34,976 nt of DNA from a virus: positions 1-34,976 of the IMG/VR virus record IMGVR_UViG_3300046028_006089; one strand, written 5' to 3'. Positions 23,515 through 33,212 of the stretch are shown piece after piece. A program made the position numbers and the translations under genes. The notes under the pieces were generated by a model that was not told the origin of the DNA, searched no databases, and was given only the letters and a program-made list of their open reading frames with translations. Each line of letters opens with the position of its first letter. Position 1 is the first letter of the stretch.

Positions 23515-24512
23515 ATATATTTAATGGCTTATTAGGATTAAGCGCCCTTTTTGTAGCAGCTTGTGGTGGATTCTTCTCGGTTAAAGGCATAGGGTTGCTG
23601 TTCTCTGGTAGTTTTTGGGCCACAATAGTAATGGCTAGTAGTCTTGAATTTGGTAAGATAATGGCTACAAGCTTTCTTTATAGATACTGGAATAAAATCA
23701 ATAAATTATTAAAAGTTTATTTAATTAGCGCCGTTGTTATACTTATGGGCATAACTAGCCTTGGAGTCTTTGGTTTTCTTTCCCAAGCCTTTTATGCAAC
23801 AAAAGCTAATATAGATTCAATAGAGTCGCAGGTTTCTCTTCTAGAAGCAAAGAAGAACTCCTTAAGTACTCAAATATCTAGTAATACAGAAAGAATTAAA
23901 ACTCTTATAGACACAAGAAAAGAACAAGAATCTAATCTAAGTAAAGCCCTTAATCAATCTACAACGACTACGGTTACAAAATCTAGCGGACTCTTTGGCG
24001 GTGATAAGCAAGAAACAGTAATAGATAAGAGATCAGTAGAATTAAAAAGCCAAACTTTGAATACTATGCAAGGAAATATAACAAATCTAGAGTCTAATAT
24101 AGAAAAAATTAATAATATTAATAACAATTTAAATTCAGAGATAAATAACCTAGATAATCAAATAATAGAATTAAAAAGACAAGTAATTAGTTCAGATATA
24201 GGTACTTATAAATTTATAGCCGAAGCCTTTAATGTTCCCATCGAGACTGTAGTTAAATGGTTTATATTATTTATAGTAGTAGTATTTGATCCTCTAGCGG
24301 TCTGTCTCGTGTTAGCTTATAATATAGCTTCTAATAGAAAACCAAATGAGACAATTGTAGAAAAGATCGTTGAGGTTGAAAAACCTATAGAAAAAATAGT
24401 AGAAAAACCAATTAAAATTATAGAAAGAATATACTCCAACTATAAGCGTGGCACTAAAAAAGCCCACAATCCAGATCTTGCAGATCCAAATTTAAAATGT
24501 AATTTAGACTAA
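23511..24512 (+). CDS. multi-pass membrane protein with long coiled coil, 333 aa
   Basis: GTG 23511 start (GTGA overlap). Hydrophobic helices at about residues 5-30, 33-55, 64-90 and 245-272 surround a long Ser/Asn/Leu/Glu coiled coil (about 100-225), and the tail has Glu/Val/Lys repeats (EKIVEVEKPIEKIVEKPIK). Membrane-embedded, coiled-coil, probably oligomeric. It could be a virion, injection or host-membrane-remodelling protein. I do not recognise a family. Confidence 0.65.
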   Translation: MNIFNGLLGLSALFVAACGGFFSVKGIGLLFSGSFWATIVMASSLEFGKIMATSFLYRYWNKINKLLKVYLISAVVILMGITSLGVFGFLSQAFYATKANIDSIESQVSLLEAKKNSLSTQISSNTERIKTLIDTRKEQESNLSKALNQSTTTTVTKSSGLFGGDKQETVIDKRSVELKSQTLNTMQGNITNLESNIEKINNINNNLNSEINNLDNQIIELKRQVISSDIGTYKFIAEAFNVPIETVVKWFILFIVVVFDPLAVCLVLAYNIASNRKPNETIVEKIVEVEKPIEKIVEKPIKIIERIYSNYKRGTKKAHNPDLADPNLKCNLD

Positions 24513-24785
24513 AGCGTAACCCTTTTTGAATTTTAGATTTAATTCAAAAGAGTTTACGGCTTGACCACGATCAAATCTTTTAATAAAGTTAGTTCCAATC
24601 TTTGGCATCTCTGCTACGAACATCTTTTTATCCATCTCAAGAGTAACTTGAGTTGGTAGAACGGATACATTAGTAATCTTTTTCCTCATTTTACTTTTTA
24701 TAGCTCTAGCTATAGCGCAATTTTGAGGATTAGCTTTTTCTCCTTCTAATATATTCTGATTTGTTACTTTTATCGTTTGCTTCAT
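24504..24785 (-). CDS. hypothetical basic protein, 93 aa
   Basis: Leftward gene whose end overlaps that of the membrane protein by 9 nt. NPQNCAIARAIKSKMRKKIT suggests a nucleic-acid-binding surface. GGGAG lies just upstream of ATG 24785, and its start overlaps the end of the gene at 24782. Unrecognised. Confidence 0.6.
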   Translation of the reverse strand: MKQTIKVTNQNILEGEKANPQNCAIARAIKSKMRKKITNVSVLPTQVTLEMDKKMFVAEMPKIGTNFIKRFDRGQAVNSFELNLKFKKGYALV

Positions 24786-25429
24786 TTCATATCTCCCATT
24801 TGATTTATAGTATATTCATAATTGTCAGAATCTTCTGTTACCCACTTAGGACAGTTTTCGACAGTATAAATATGACTATTAACTTGCCTTTGAATAAGAT
24901 TTTGCCCTTGTTTAGTTACAAAATTAGGATCATATAATCTTAATCTATTATTAGGTTGTATTGCATAGTTTCCATTATCTAATTGTAATACATGACCACA
25001 TTTATGTTGGCCTGGATTTTCACTAAATCCAAAATTTAATTCATTAAAATCACTATGCGCCCAATCTAAAGTAAATAAATATGTACCAAAATATTCTTGA
25101 CCATTCCTAGCAAGGAACTTTAGTTTTTTATTTTGTAGTATAGAAAATTTAGTTACAGCTACGTGATAACTAAAACTATCCCAAAGTTCTAATTCATGTA
25201 GATCTTGTTCTGGAGTTCCTTCTTTAGAGGTAAATGCACTAATAGGTGCATGCCACCAGATTCCACCATCTTCCATAATAAAATTAAAAAGTGGAACTTG
25301 CCCAGGCAAAGATGTGACACCAAAAACTAGAGCTTGAAAGTATTTGTCATGGCTATCTTTTTGATCTCGGAGATAGTTTCCTCTTACATAACATTCTATG
25401 GGAGGTATGTTTGCGTTTAGAAATGCCAC
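24782..25429 (-). CDS. conserved hypothetical protein, 215 aa
   Basis: GTG 25429 start. MAFLNANIPPIECYVRGNYL, LPGQVPLFNFIMEDGGIWWH, ELELWDSFSYHVAVT, LFTLDWAHSD, PGQHKCGHVLQLDNGNYAIQPNNRL: a compact pattern that I have seen in phages and some bacterial genomes without known function. Conserved Cys, His, Trp and Asp suggest a structured domain. Diverges from the PhoH-like gene across a shared inverted repeat. Confidence 0.6.
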   Translation of the reverse strand: MAFLNANIPPIECYVRGNYLRDQKDSHDKYFQALVFGVTSLPGQVPLFNFIMEDGGIWWHAPISAFTSKEGTPEQDLHELELWDSFSYHVAVTKFSILQNKKLKFLARNGQEYFGTYLFTLDWAHSDFNELNFGFSENPGQHKCGHVLQLDNGNYAIQPNNRLRLYDPNFVTKQGQNLIQRQVNSHIYTVENCPKWVTEDSDNYEYTINQMGDMK

Positions 25430-25438
25430 AGCTAATTT

Positions 25439-25469
25439 ATTTACACTAAATTAAAAATATGGTGTAAAT
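25439..25469 (+). promoter_or_regulatory. inverted repeat ATTTACAC/GTGTAAAT between divergent genes
   Basis: ATTTACAC (25439-25446) and GTGTAAAT (25462-25469) are exact complements on either side of a 15-nt AT-rich spacer. Each arm points GTGTAAAT toward a start codon (GTG 25429 leftward, 9 nt away; ATG 25485 rightward, 15 nt away). GTGTAATA also occurs 12 nt before the portal start (31246-31253). A late-promoter element or a two-sided operator is possible. Confidence 0.45.
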
Positions 25470-25484
25470 TATCATGTAAGTATA

Positions 25485-26207
25485 ATGTCTAAAAAGAATA
25501 AACGTAAACAAGAAGATAAGTCACCAGTAGTTCCTCAAAGAGATAAAATTGAAGGTTTCTTGGATATTCGTGAATTACAATGGACAGATAATCAAAAGAA
25601 ATTTATAGAACTTATACAGAATAAAGAAACAAAAATAGTATTCTGTAAAGGTCCAGCAGGAACAGCCAAAAGCTTGTTATCTGTATATTCTGCTTTAAGA
25701 TCTTTAAATGATAAAAAAATAGGTGAAATATTTTACATTCGTAATCCAGTTGAAAGTTCTACTCATAATTTAGGTTTCCTTAAAGGTGACTTACATAGCA
25801 AATTAGATCCTTATTTGCAACCATTAATGGATAAATTACATGAATTATTACCAAAAAGTCAAGTAGAAAGATTATTAAAAGAAGAGAGAGTAAAAGGTTT
25901 ACCAGTAGGATTTTTAAGAGGTTTAAGTATAAATGCTAGTTATATTATATGTGACGAAGCTCAAAATTTAAGTATACATGACCTTTTATTAATTACTACA
26001 AGAATGGGAAGATTTAGTAAATTAATATTAATTGGAGATATACGTCAATCAGATATTAAAAATAGTGGATTTGAAAAGATATATAATCTATTCGATGATA
26101 AGAAAAGCGCAGATAAAGGAATAGTTACTTTCAAATTTGGCACAGATGATATTATGCGAAATGATATTTTAGCTTATATTATTGAGAAATTTGAACAACT
26201 AAAATAG
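25485..26207 (+). CDS. PhoH-like ATPase
   Basis: 240 aa. Walker A GPAGTAKS (residues 56-63) and Walker B YIICDEAQN (153-161), with NPVESS at 88-93 and GDIRQSD near 193, are the PhoH-type P-loop signatures. PhoH proteins are RNA-linked ATPases/helicase relatives. Phage versions are common in large and marine phages, with role unclear. Starts a set of late genes. Short Lys-rich N-terminus precedes the core. Confidence 0.92.
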   Translation: MSKKNKRKQEDKSPVVPQRDKIEGFLDIRELQWTDNQKKFIELIQNKETKIVFCKGPAGTAKSLLSVYSALRSLNDKKIGEIFYIRNPVESSTHNLGFLKGDLHSKLDPYLQPLMDKLHELLPKSQVERLLKEERVKGLPVGFLRGLSINASYIICDEAQNLSIHDLLLITTRMGRFSKLILIGDIRQSDIKNSGFEKIYNLFDDKKSADKGIVTFKFGTDDIMRNDILAYIIEKFEQLK

Positions 26208-26213
26208 TTGATA

Positions 26214-26236
26214 TTTTAATTAAATTAAAGTATAAT
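26214..26236 (+). promoter_or_regulatory. -10 region for zinc-ribbon gene
   Basis: TATAAT ends 7 nt before ATG 26244, and TTGATA lies 17 nt further up, overlapping the end of the PhoH-like gene. Same leaderless design as the small genes, here in the late block. Box edges are approximate to 1-2 nt. Confidence 0.5.
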
Positions 26237-26243
26237 TAGTATT

Positions 26244-26702
26244 ATGCTTAAAATATATTGTACAGAATGTGGTAATCCAACTACTTATACTTCCGCTAAA
26301 CCTAAATTTTGTAGTTCATGCGGAACACCATTTGACAAGTTAATTGTTAATAAAGTTTTATTACAAAAACCTACAGCAGATCAACCAAAAACACCAAAAA
26401 GAATCTTACCAAAACTAGAAAGAAAAGCTGAAGTTGAAGATTATGATGACGAAAATGACGATGAATTTACAGATGTAAATCATGTTCCAAACATTGGTAG
26501 TCTAGATATAGAACTTCAAGAAAATCCTGTCCCTAAAAAAACAAAGATTGGAGATATTCTTGGAAGTGCAAAATCTGGAGCAAAAAGAGAAAAGATAAAA
26601 GGAAAACCTTCAACGAAGACAGATCGCAAAAAGTTTCTAGAAGACTTCAAGAGAGAAGCTGGAGCAATTCGTCCATCCTCAAGAGGAAGACAAGATGGCT
26701 AA
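26244..26702 (+). CDS. zinc-ribbon protein, 152 aa
   Basis: Cys6-x2-Cys9 and Cys23-x2-Cys26 form a zinc ribbon (YCTECG, then FCSSCG) of the type used in transcription-related and DNA-binding proteins. The rest is disordered: acidic (YDDENDDEFTD) then Lys-rich (KREKIKGKPSTKTDRKKF). Overlaps the sigma-like gene by 8 nt, so likely a partner in late transcription. Confidence 0.7.
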   Translation: MLKIYCTECGNPTTYTSAKPKFCSSCGTPFDKLIVNKVLLQKPTADQPKTPKRILPKLERKAEVEDYDDENDDEFTDVNHVPNIGSLDIELQENPVPKKTKIGDILGSAKSGAKREKIKGKPSTKTDRKKFLEDFKREAGAIRPSSRGRQDG

Positions 26703-27375
26703 AAAGCCCTCATTCGAAAGCTTAATTGACGTAATAAATTCCGAAATAATTAAAAGAAAAAGTAAGTGGAATTTAACAGCGATAAACTGGATGGATTTTA
26801 GTGATGTATCTCAGATACTAAGAATACATATTTATAAAAAATGGCATCTTTATGATCATAAAAAACCATTAGCCCCTTGGGTTAATCGTATTATCAGTAA
26901 CCAAATTAAAAATTTAATAAGAAATAATTATAGTAATTTTACTCGCCCATGTCTTAAATGTGCAGCAGCAGAGAGCGAAGAAGGCTGTTCAATTTACGGA
27001 CAGCAATGTAATGCGTGTCCTCTATACGCTAATTGGGAAAGAAGTAAGAAAAGCGCGCACGATACAAAGTTGACACTTAGCATAGAGAATCACTCTCAAG
27101 AAATCAATGATATGCCAACTAATAATTTTAATATGGAAGAAACTGCTCAGAATATACATAAGAAGATGGAGAAAGTTTTAAAACCGATTGAATGGAAAGT
27201 TTATAAATATTTATATATTGAAGGTAAAGATGAAGAGCAAACTGCAAAATTAATGGGTTATAGAACAAGTGAGAAGAATAGAATTGCTGGATATAAACAA
27301 ATTAAAAATATAAAAAAGATAATTATAGTTAAAGTAAAAAAACATTTATATAATGGCGATATAGATATTCATTAA
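26695..27375 (+). CDS. sigma70-family-like factor with zinc-binding insert
   Basis: 226 aa. MDFSDVSQILRIHIYKKWHLYD, then PWVNRIISNQIKNLIRNNY (residues 34-79) resembles sigma region 2; Cys86, 89, 98, 105 and 108 (CLKC, C, CNAC) form a likely zinc site; EWKVYKYLYIEGKDEEQTAK near 180 and the following helix look like region 4. Phage sigma factors of this size direct late transcription. Placed between the zinc-ribbon gene and the packaging genes. Function inferred, not shown. Confidence 0.68.
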   Translation: MAKKPSFESLIDVINSEIIKRKSKWNLTAINWMDFSDVSQILRIHIYKKWHLYDHKKPLAPWVNRIISNQIKNLIRNNYSNFTRPCLKCAAAESEEGCSIYGQQCNACPLYANWERSKKSAHDTKLTLSIENHSQEINDMPTNNFNMEETAQNIHKKMEKVLKPIEWKVYKYLYIEGKDEEQTAKLMGYRTSEKNRIAGYKQIKNIKKIIIVKVKKHLYNGDIDIH

Positions 27376-27376
27376 T

Positions 27377-28471
27377 ATGAACGATAATTTACCAACTCTA
27401 ACTAAAGAACAAGAATTAAAACTTTTAACGGAATGGAATAATCGTCCAGATAATCCGCCATCACTTGTAGAATTAGTAAGATTAGCTTTTAATAGAGACG
27501 ATTTAGACGGAAGAAGCAAAGAGGGCAAAGCAGTTAAAGAATTTTTAGCTTCAAGACAAATAAAACCAAAGAAGAGTCACGAATATCAAGCAAAAGGATT
27601 AATTGAATTAAATCTAGAACAAAAAGAATACATCGGTAATAATTGTTCAACAATGACTGGATTAGAGATCGCTAAAATTTTATTTAAAAACGAAGAACTC
27701 ACTAATCTTTCTCAAGAAACCCGTAGCGTTTTAGAATACATTAAAACATTACCAACAAATATAAAATATAATAATCAAGAAAATGAAAATCTTTCTACAG
27801 AAGAATATCGTCCACCAAAAAGTGAAGATAGAATGATAGCAAAGATTAATAGATACATTATGGATGGAGTTGATAAAAATAAATTAACTCATAAACATAA
27901 AAAAGATATCTCTTCACTAATAGGATATATGAATACTTTTAGATTTATTCATCAGATTAATTTGTACAGCGATGAAAGAGATCGAGAACTTTTTGAAAGC
28001 AGTTTTGTTCGTTATACCTATGATAAAAGTGATCTAACTCAAGAAGAGGTGGATCAATATATTGTTCTGTCTACAGAAGTTGTGATTTCATCAAATATTC
28101 AACAAACAATTAATGCGCTTCAAAATCAAATTGATATTTCTATGGAAGCTGACGGAAAGATACCAATGGCTGTTGTTGAAGCTAGTAATACTGCACGTAA
28201 AGAATATAATGACTGTGTTAATCGCCAACAAAAACTTCTTAATGATCTTAAAGTAAAAAGAAGCGAGAGATTGAGCAAGCAAGTCAAAGAAACTGCTTCG
28301 ATTATCAATCTCGTGCAAATGTGGAAAGAAGAAGAAAGCAGAGCTAAACTTCTAAAGATGGCAGAGATGCGAAAACAAGTTGTTGAAAAAGAAATCGATA
28401 GACTTACTACAATGGATGAATTAAAATGCAAGATATTAGGCATATCTAAAGATGAGATTTTAAATGGATGA
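27377..28471 (+). CDS. helical protein upstream of terminase, possible small terminase, 364 aa
   Basis: Starts 1 nt after the sigma-like stop. Helical, charged, with a helix-turn-helix-like stretch at MTGLEIAKILFKNEEL near residue 93 and a long coiled-coil C-terminal half (about 250-350). Position just before nuclease and large terminase suggests the DNA-recognition (small) subunit of packaging, but no motif proves it. Longer than most small terminases. Confidence 0.5.
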   Translation: MNDNLPTLTKEQELKLLTEWNNRPDNPPSLVELVRLAFNRDDLDGRSKEGKAVKEFLASRQIKPKKSHEYQAKGLIELNLEQKEYIGNNCSTMTGLEIAKILFKNEELTNLSQETRSVLEYIKTLPTNIKYNNQENENLSTEEYRPPKSEDRMIAKINRYIMDGVDKNKLTHKHKKDISSLIGYMNTFRFIHQINLYSDERDRELFESSFVRYTYDKSDLTQEEVDQYIVLSTEVVISSNIQQTINALQNQIDISMEADGKIPMAVVEASNTARKEYNDCVNRQQKLLNDLKVKRSERLSKQVKETASIINLVQMWKEEESRAKLLKMAEMRKQVVEKEIDRLTTMDELKCKILGISKDEILNG

Positions 28472-29403
28472 GCGTAATATGTAAAGTAGATGGTAAGGAA
28501 TTTAAAGATGAAAAAAGTCTTCATCTTGCGCTTAAAGGCTATGGTTTAAATAAAGTAAAATACTATCAAACTTATTATGAGCGTCGCGATCTACTTACAA
28601 ATGAATTAATAAATTTTAAAACTAAAGAACAGTATCTTAATAGCGATTTTAATGATAAAAATAATATGAAAAAATGGCTGAAAGAACAGCCAACAGAAAG
28701 ATCAAGAGAATATTGCAAGGAATTATTAATTAAAAGAAAAGAATCAAAAAATTTAATATATTCTCCGACTCAAGTAGAGCTAAGAACAATAATGGCGCCA
28801 TCAATCATATTTTATAATAAAATATTTAAAGATTATTACAATGTCTGTTCTTCGATTGGATTAGAAAATAAATTTATTCATCCTAATTTAATTGGAGATA
28901 ATTTTAAAAATAGATTGACACAAAAAGATATAATTTATGTAGACACAAGAGAACAAAGTTGGCTTAAATTTAACACACCATTTGAAATTAAGACCTTATC
29001 ATTTGGAGATTATGCCTGTTCAAATGATAATTGTGGATGTTTTATAGAAAGAAAAAGTCTTAGCGATTTCATAAGCACACTAAGCGTTAAGAACTATGAT
29101 CGTTTTAAAAATGAAATAGAAAAAGCCAGAAAGAATAATTCTTATGTTATTGTTATGGTAGAAGAAGTACTTACGAATGCCTTAAGTTTTCAATATCTTC
29201 CTCATATAAGTAAAAAAATAAAAGCAACCCCAGAGTACATATTTCATAATGTAAGAGAACTTTTACAAAGCTATGATAATTTACAATTTTTATTTGTTGA
29301 TGGTAGAAAAGAGATGACTAGATTAATCGAGGCTATATTTGCTAGTAAATGTTTTTATAAAAAAATAGATTTACAACTAGCATATGATATGAAAATTATA
29401 TGA
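28468..29403 (+). CDS. ERCC4-type nuclease
   Basis: 311 aa. VDTREQ (158-163), GDY (180-182) and IERKS (193-197) with later KNYDRFKNEIEK form the ERCC4/XPF nuclease core (G-D-x(n)-E-R-K-x-x-x-D). The first 150 residues are a separate, unrecognised helical region. XPF-type nucleases cut branched DNA, and a role in replication or in trimming packaging substrates next to terminase is inferred. ATGA overlap with both neighbours. Confidence 0.85.
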   Translation: MSVICKVDGKEFKDEKSLHLALKGYGLNKVKYYQTYYERRDLLTNELINFKTKEQYLNSDFNDKNNMKKWLKEQPTERSREYCKELLIKRKESKNLIYSPTQVELRTIMAPSIIFYNKIFKDYYNVCSSIGLENKFIHPNLIGDNFKNRLTQKDIIYVDTREQSWLKFNTPFEIKTLSFGDYACSNDNCGCFIERKSLSDFISTLSVKNYDRFKNEIEKARKNNSYVIVMVEEVLTNALSFQYLPHISKKIKATPEYIFHNVRELLQSYDNLQFLFVDGRKEMTRLIEAIFASKCFYKKIDLQLAYDMKII

Positions 29404-31244
29404 TCTTTTGTCCAGAGAAATATTTTAAAGAAATTAAAGATGTTAATGCAGAATTATCTGAATTAAAAGGATTTCTTAATGATAGGGAAGCAAAAATTAG
29501 TTTAGCTAAGTTTTTAAGAGCTAATATTGGGTTTACAGTTGAATTAATTAGTGGAGTTAAACTTGCGGCTTATCAGGAGATTCATCTTAAAGCTATGATG
29601 AACAGAAATTTTAATATGTGCGTATTTGGTCGTGGTTGTGGAAAATCCTTTATGGCCGCAGTATTTTGTTTTCTTCAATGTATATTTGAACCAAACACGA
29701 AAATTCTTATAGCTGGTCCAACATTTAGAACTGCAAGATTTATTTTTAATAATTTAGAAAAAATCGTACAAAGTCCTGGAGCAGAATTACTTTCTCAATG
29801 TTTTGGAGCGAAAGCAAAAAGAAATGATCAATTTGAATGGCAAATTAATAATGGAAGCATTGTCGCAATTCCTCTTAATGGAGAAAAAATTCGAGGTTTT
29901 CGAGCAAATATTCTTGTGCTTGACGAGTTTCTTTTATTACCAGAAGAAATTATTAAGAACGTATTAATGCCATTCTTAGTTGCTCCACAGAATATGAAAG
30001 AAAGAATGGAGATCCGTGAGTTTGAAGATAAATTGATATCAGAAGGAGTAATGCAAGAAAAAGATAGAATGGTTTTTGAAAATACAAGTAAAATGATAGC
30101 TCTTTCATCTGCAAGTTATACATTCGAAAATCTTTATAAAACTTATAATGAATGGTGTGAAAAAATAAATAGTCAAGAAAAGGGAGAAGCAACTTATTTT
30201 GTTAGCCAAATGAGTTACGAGGCTTTACCAGAAGAAATGATAGATAAAACAATTATTGAAGAAGCCCAAGCTGGTGGATCAAGTCATAGTGGATTTTTAA
30301 GAGAATATTGCGCTCAATTCACCGATGGAAGTGATAGCTATTTTAATGCTAAAAAGATGGAAGAATGTACATTAAAAACTGGAGAAAAGCCCCACACATT
30401 AATGCGAGGAGATCCGAAGAAAAAATATATTCTTGGAATCGATCCTAACATGAGTGATAGTCCAAATGCAGATTATTTTGCTATGGCTGTTATGGAATAT
30501 GACGAAGAGAGAAAACAAGGAGTTTTAGTTCATACATATGCTGGTCTAGGTAATCTTAAAAATCATGTTAATTATCTATATTACATAATGAAAAATTTTA
30601 ATATTGTTTTCATGATTATTGATAATGCTGGTGCTGATACATTTTTATCCGCATGCAATGAATCTAATTTATTTAAACAAGATAGAATTGAAATTAAGAC
30701 ATTAGATTTCGATTCAGATCTTGAAGGTGCAGATTACGATATGATGGTTAGAAACATAAAGAATCAATATAATTTGGAAAATAAAAGAATTGCATTTAAT
30801 CAAGTTTTTACCAGCAGTTTTATTCGTAAGGCGAATGAGTATCTTCAAGCATGTATTGATTATAAAAGAGTATGGTTTGCTAGTCGTACAGCCTCAGATG
30901 AAGCATCATTTAATGAAACAATAGCATTAAATGTTCCCTTAGAATTGATGAAAACAGATGATAAGAAAGATTGGACAGTATTAGATTTTATTGAGAATCA
31001 AGATGATTTTATATATCAAACGAAAAAACAATGCGTTTTAATAGAACATTCTACCACTAGTCGAGGAACCCAAAGCTTTGACTTACCTCAACATTTAAAG
31101 AGAAGCGCTTCTGCTAATAAAGCTAGAAAAGATAATTATTCCGCATTTATGTTAGCGAATTGGGCTGTAAAGTGCTATAATGATATAATGACAACTCAAA
31201 TAGTTGAAGTACAACCTACTTTTTCGCCTATTATGATCAGATAA
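29400..31244 (+). CDS. terL: terminase large subunit
   Basis: 614 aa. Walker A GRGCGKS (77-83), Walker B ILVLDE (171-176), and a C-terminal nuclease domain starting ILGIDPNMSDSPNADYFAM (about 347-365) with further acidic positions (IIDNAGAD). It cuts and pumps genome DNA into the prohead through the portal. ATGA overlap with the nuclease gene. Length and domain order are complete. Confidence 0.95.
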   Translation: MIFCPEKYFKEIKDVNAELSELKGFLNDREAKISLAKFLRANIGFTVELISGVKLAAYQEIHLKAMMNRNFNMCVFGRGCGKSFMAAVFCFLQCIFEPNTKILIAGPTFRTARFIFNNLEKIVQSPGAELLSQCFGAKAKRNDQFEWQINNGSIVAIPLNGEKIRGFRANILVLDEFLLLPEEIIKNVLMPFLVAPQNMKERMEIREFEDKLISEGVMQEKDRMVFENTSKMIALSSASYTFENLYKTYNEWCEKINSQEKGEATYFVSQMSYEALPEEMIDKTIIEEAQAGGSSHSGFLREYCAQFTDGSDSYFNAKKMEECTLKTGEKPHTLMRGDPKKKYILGIDPNMSDSPNADYFAMAVMEYDEERKQGVLVHTYAGLGNLKNHVNYLYYIMKNFNIVFMIIDNAGADTFLSACNESNLFKQDRIEIKTLDFDSDLEGADYDMMVRNIKNQYNLENKRIAFNQVFTSSFIRKANEYLQACIDYKRVWFASRTASDEASFNETIALNVPLELMKTDDKKDWTVLDFIENQDDFIYQTKKQCVLIEHSTTSRGTQSFDLPQHLKRSASANKARKDNYSAFMLANWAVKCYNDIMTTQIVEVQPTFSPIMIR

Positions 31245-31265
31245 TGTGTAATATTTACAAGTAAA

Positions 31266-33212
31266 ATGTCCAAAAAATCAAAAAAACAAGAAAAAATTAC
31301 TAAAAGTAACGAAATTCAACCTCTTATGGTTTCGGATGCGTCTACAAATTATCAGATACAAGCTGCTGTAGCTGGTTCAGACTCGGGCGATTCCTCTCAT
31401 ACTCAAACTAGGAGAAATGCTGCCGCAGATATTACTAGAACTAATAGATATAAAAATATTGATGATGGATTAATTCCTTTTAGATATTCCACTGGCATAT
31501 CGAATGGCTCGAATATGAATGTTCGAGACGCAGTTATCTTATGTCAAAAATGTTACTATAATTTCGCTATATTCAGAAATACCATTGATCTAATGACAGA
31601 GTTTTCTTGTAGTGATATTTATTTTAAAGGCGGTAGTCAAAAGAGTAGAGATTTTTTTAGCGCATGGTTAAAGAAGATTAACATGTTTGATCTTCAAGAT
31701 CAATTTTTTAGAGAATATTATCGTAGCGGAAATGTATTTATATATCGTTTTGATACGAAGATTCAACCAGAAGACGTAAGTAAAATTACTCAGACTTTTG
31801 GTTTATCTTCAAAAGCTGCAAATATTATGCTACCAGCAAGATACAACATAATTAATCCTGCAGACGTTCAAATTGGCGGAACAATTAATTTTTCCGTTGG
31901 AAGATATTATAAAATTTTAACAGATTATGAACTTGAAAGATTGAAGGCTCCAAAAACCGAAGAAGATCTTGAAGTATTAAAGAGTCTACCTCCAGAAACT
32001 CAAAAACTTATTACAAAAACTAGAGTTGGAATTCTAACTCTTCCTCTTGACCGCAATAGGCTTTGCGCTGTATTTTATAAGAAACAAGATTACGAACCAT
32101 TTGCGGTTCCTATGGGCTTTCCAGTACTCGAAGATATTAATTGGAAAGCAGAAATGAAAAAGATGGACATGGCCGTAGCGCGTTCATTACAGCAAATTAT
32201 TCTATTAGTCACGATGGGCACAGAACCAGAGAAGGGCGGAATTAATCAGAAGAATTTAGAGGCAATGCAATCATTATTTACGAATCAAAGCGTTGGTCGT
32301 GTTCTTATTGCAGATTATACAACTAAAGCAGAATTTATTATTCCAAACATAGGTAATCTAATGGGCCCAGAAAAATATCAGATCGTTGATCGCGATATTC
32401 AAATTGGTTTAAATAATATCTTAATCGGAAATGAAAAATTTGCGAATGAAAGCATAAAAGTACAAGTATTTATTGAAAGACTAAAACAAGCTCGCGAATC
32501 TTTTATAAATAATTTCTTATATCCAGAGATTCGTAGAATTAGTAAAGAACTTGGATTTAAAAATTATCCAACACCTTATTTTGAAGATATTGATTTAAAA
32601 GATGATATTCAATATTCAAGAGTATATACAAGATTGATAGAGCTAGGAATTTTAACTCCAGAAGAAGGAATTACAGCAATTGAAACCGGTAAACTTCCAG
32701 ATCCAGAAAGTTCAGTCCAATCTCAACAAAAACTTAGAGAATTAAAAGATCAAGGATATTATCAACCACTTATTGGTGGCGCAAAAATGGGTGAGCCTGG
32801 TAGACCAGCTGGATCTACTGGAATTCCTCAAACAACTAAAAATGTTAAACCAGTTGGTGAGGGAAGACAGGCTAGAGCCGCACTATTTGATATAGAGAAA
32901 ATTAAAGATAATTTTATTCTTGCATCAAGATTACAAGAAAAGGTTGAAGCTTCTCTTAGGGAAAAGCATTCTTTAAGAAAATTATCAAAACAACAAAAAG
33001 ATGTTGCATTTGAAATAGTTAAAATTATTGCTTCAAATGAATCTCCAGAGAATTGGGAAAATGTTATAGCAGAATATTTAACAAATCCTAAAGATAAAAA
33101 TCCAAATACAATAAATGAAATTGAAAGTATTGCCGTGGAACATAGCATTGATAGTTATGTAGCAAGTATTCTTTATCATAGTAAAAAGATTGAGGATATA
33201 AAAAATGGCTGA
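31266..33212 (+). CDS. portal protein
   Basis: 648 aa following terminase. Fits portal layout: disordered basic N-terminus, MTEFSCSDIYFKGG, FFREYYRSGNVFIYRF, the stretch IGLNNILIGNEKFANES at about 380-396, and a C-terminal helical part. The portal ring is the head vertex through which DNA moves. A GTGTAATA element lies 12 nt before the ATG. Identification rests on position plus general pattern, not on a catalytic motif. Confidence 0.85.
   Translation: MSKKSKKQEKITKSNEIQPLMVSDASTNYQIQAAVAGSDSGDSSHTQTRRNAAADITRTNRYKNIDDGLIPFRYSTGISNGSNMNVRDAVILCQKCYYNFAIFRNTIDLMTEFSCSDIYFKGGSQKSRDFFSAWLKKINMFDLQDQFFREYYRSGNVFIYRFDTKIQPEDVSKITQTFGLSSKAANIMLPARYNIINPADVQIGGTINFSVGRYYKILTDYELERLKAPKTEEDLEVLKSLPPETQKLITKTRVGILTLPLDRNRLCAVFYKKQDYEPFAVPMGFPVLEDINWKAEMKKMDMAVARSLQQIILLVTMGTEPEKGGINQKNLEAMQSLFTNQSVGRVLIADYTTKAEFIIPNIGNLMGPEKYQIVDRDIQIGLNNILIGNEKFANESIKVQVFIERLKQARESFINNFLYPEIRRISKELGFKNYPTPYFEDIDLKDDIQYSRVYTRLIELGILTPEEGITAIETGKLPDPESSVQSQQKLRELKDQGYYQPLIGGAKMGEPGRPAGSTGIPQTTKNVKPVGEGRQARAALFDIEKIKDNFILASRLQEKVEASLREKHSLRKLSKQQKDVAFEIVKIIASNESPENWENVIAEYLTNPKDKNPNTINEIESIAVEHSIDSYVASILYHSKKIEDIKNG

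Noticed and set aside
28126-28524. Leftward hydrophobic frame of 132 codons
   Set aside because: Complement of the helical protein upstream of terminase. Its hydrophobic, Ser-rich composition is that expected of the reverse of Lys/Glu-rich coding.
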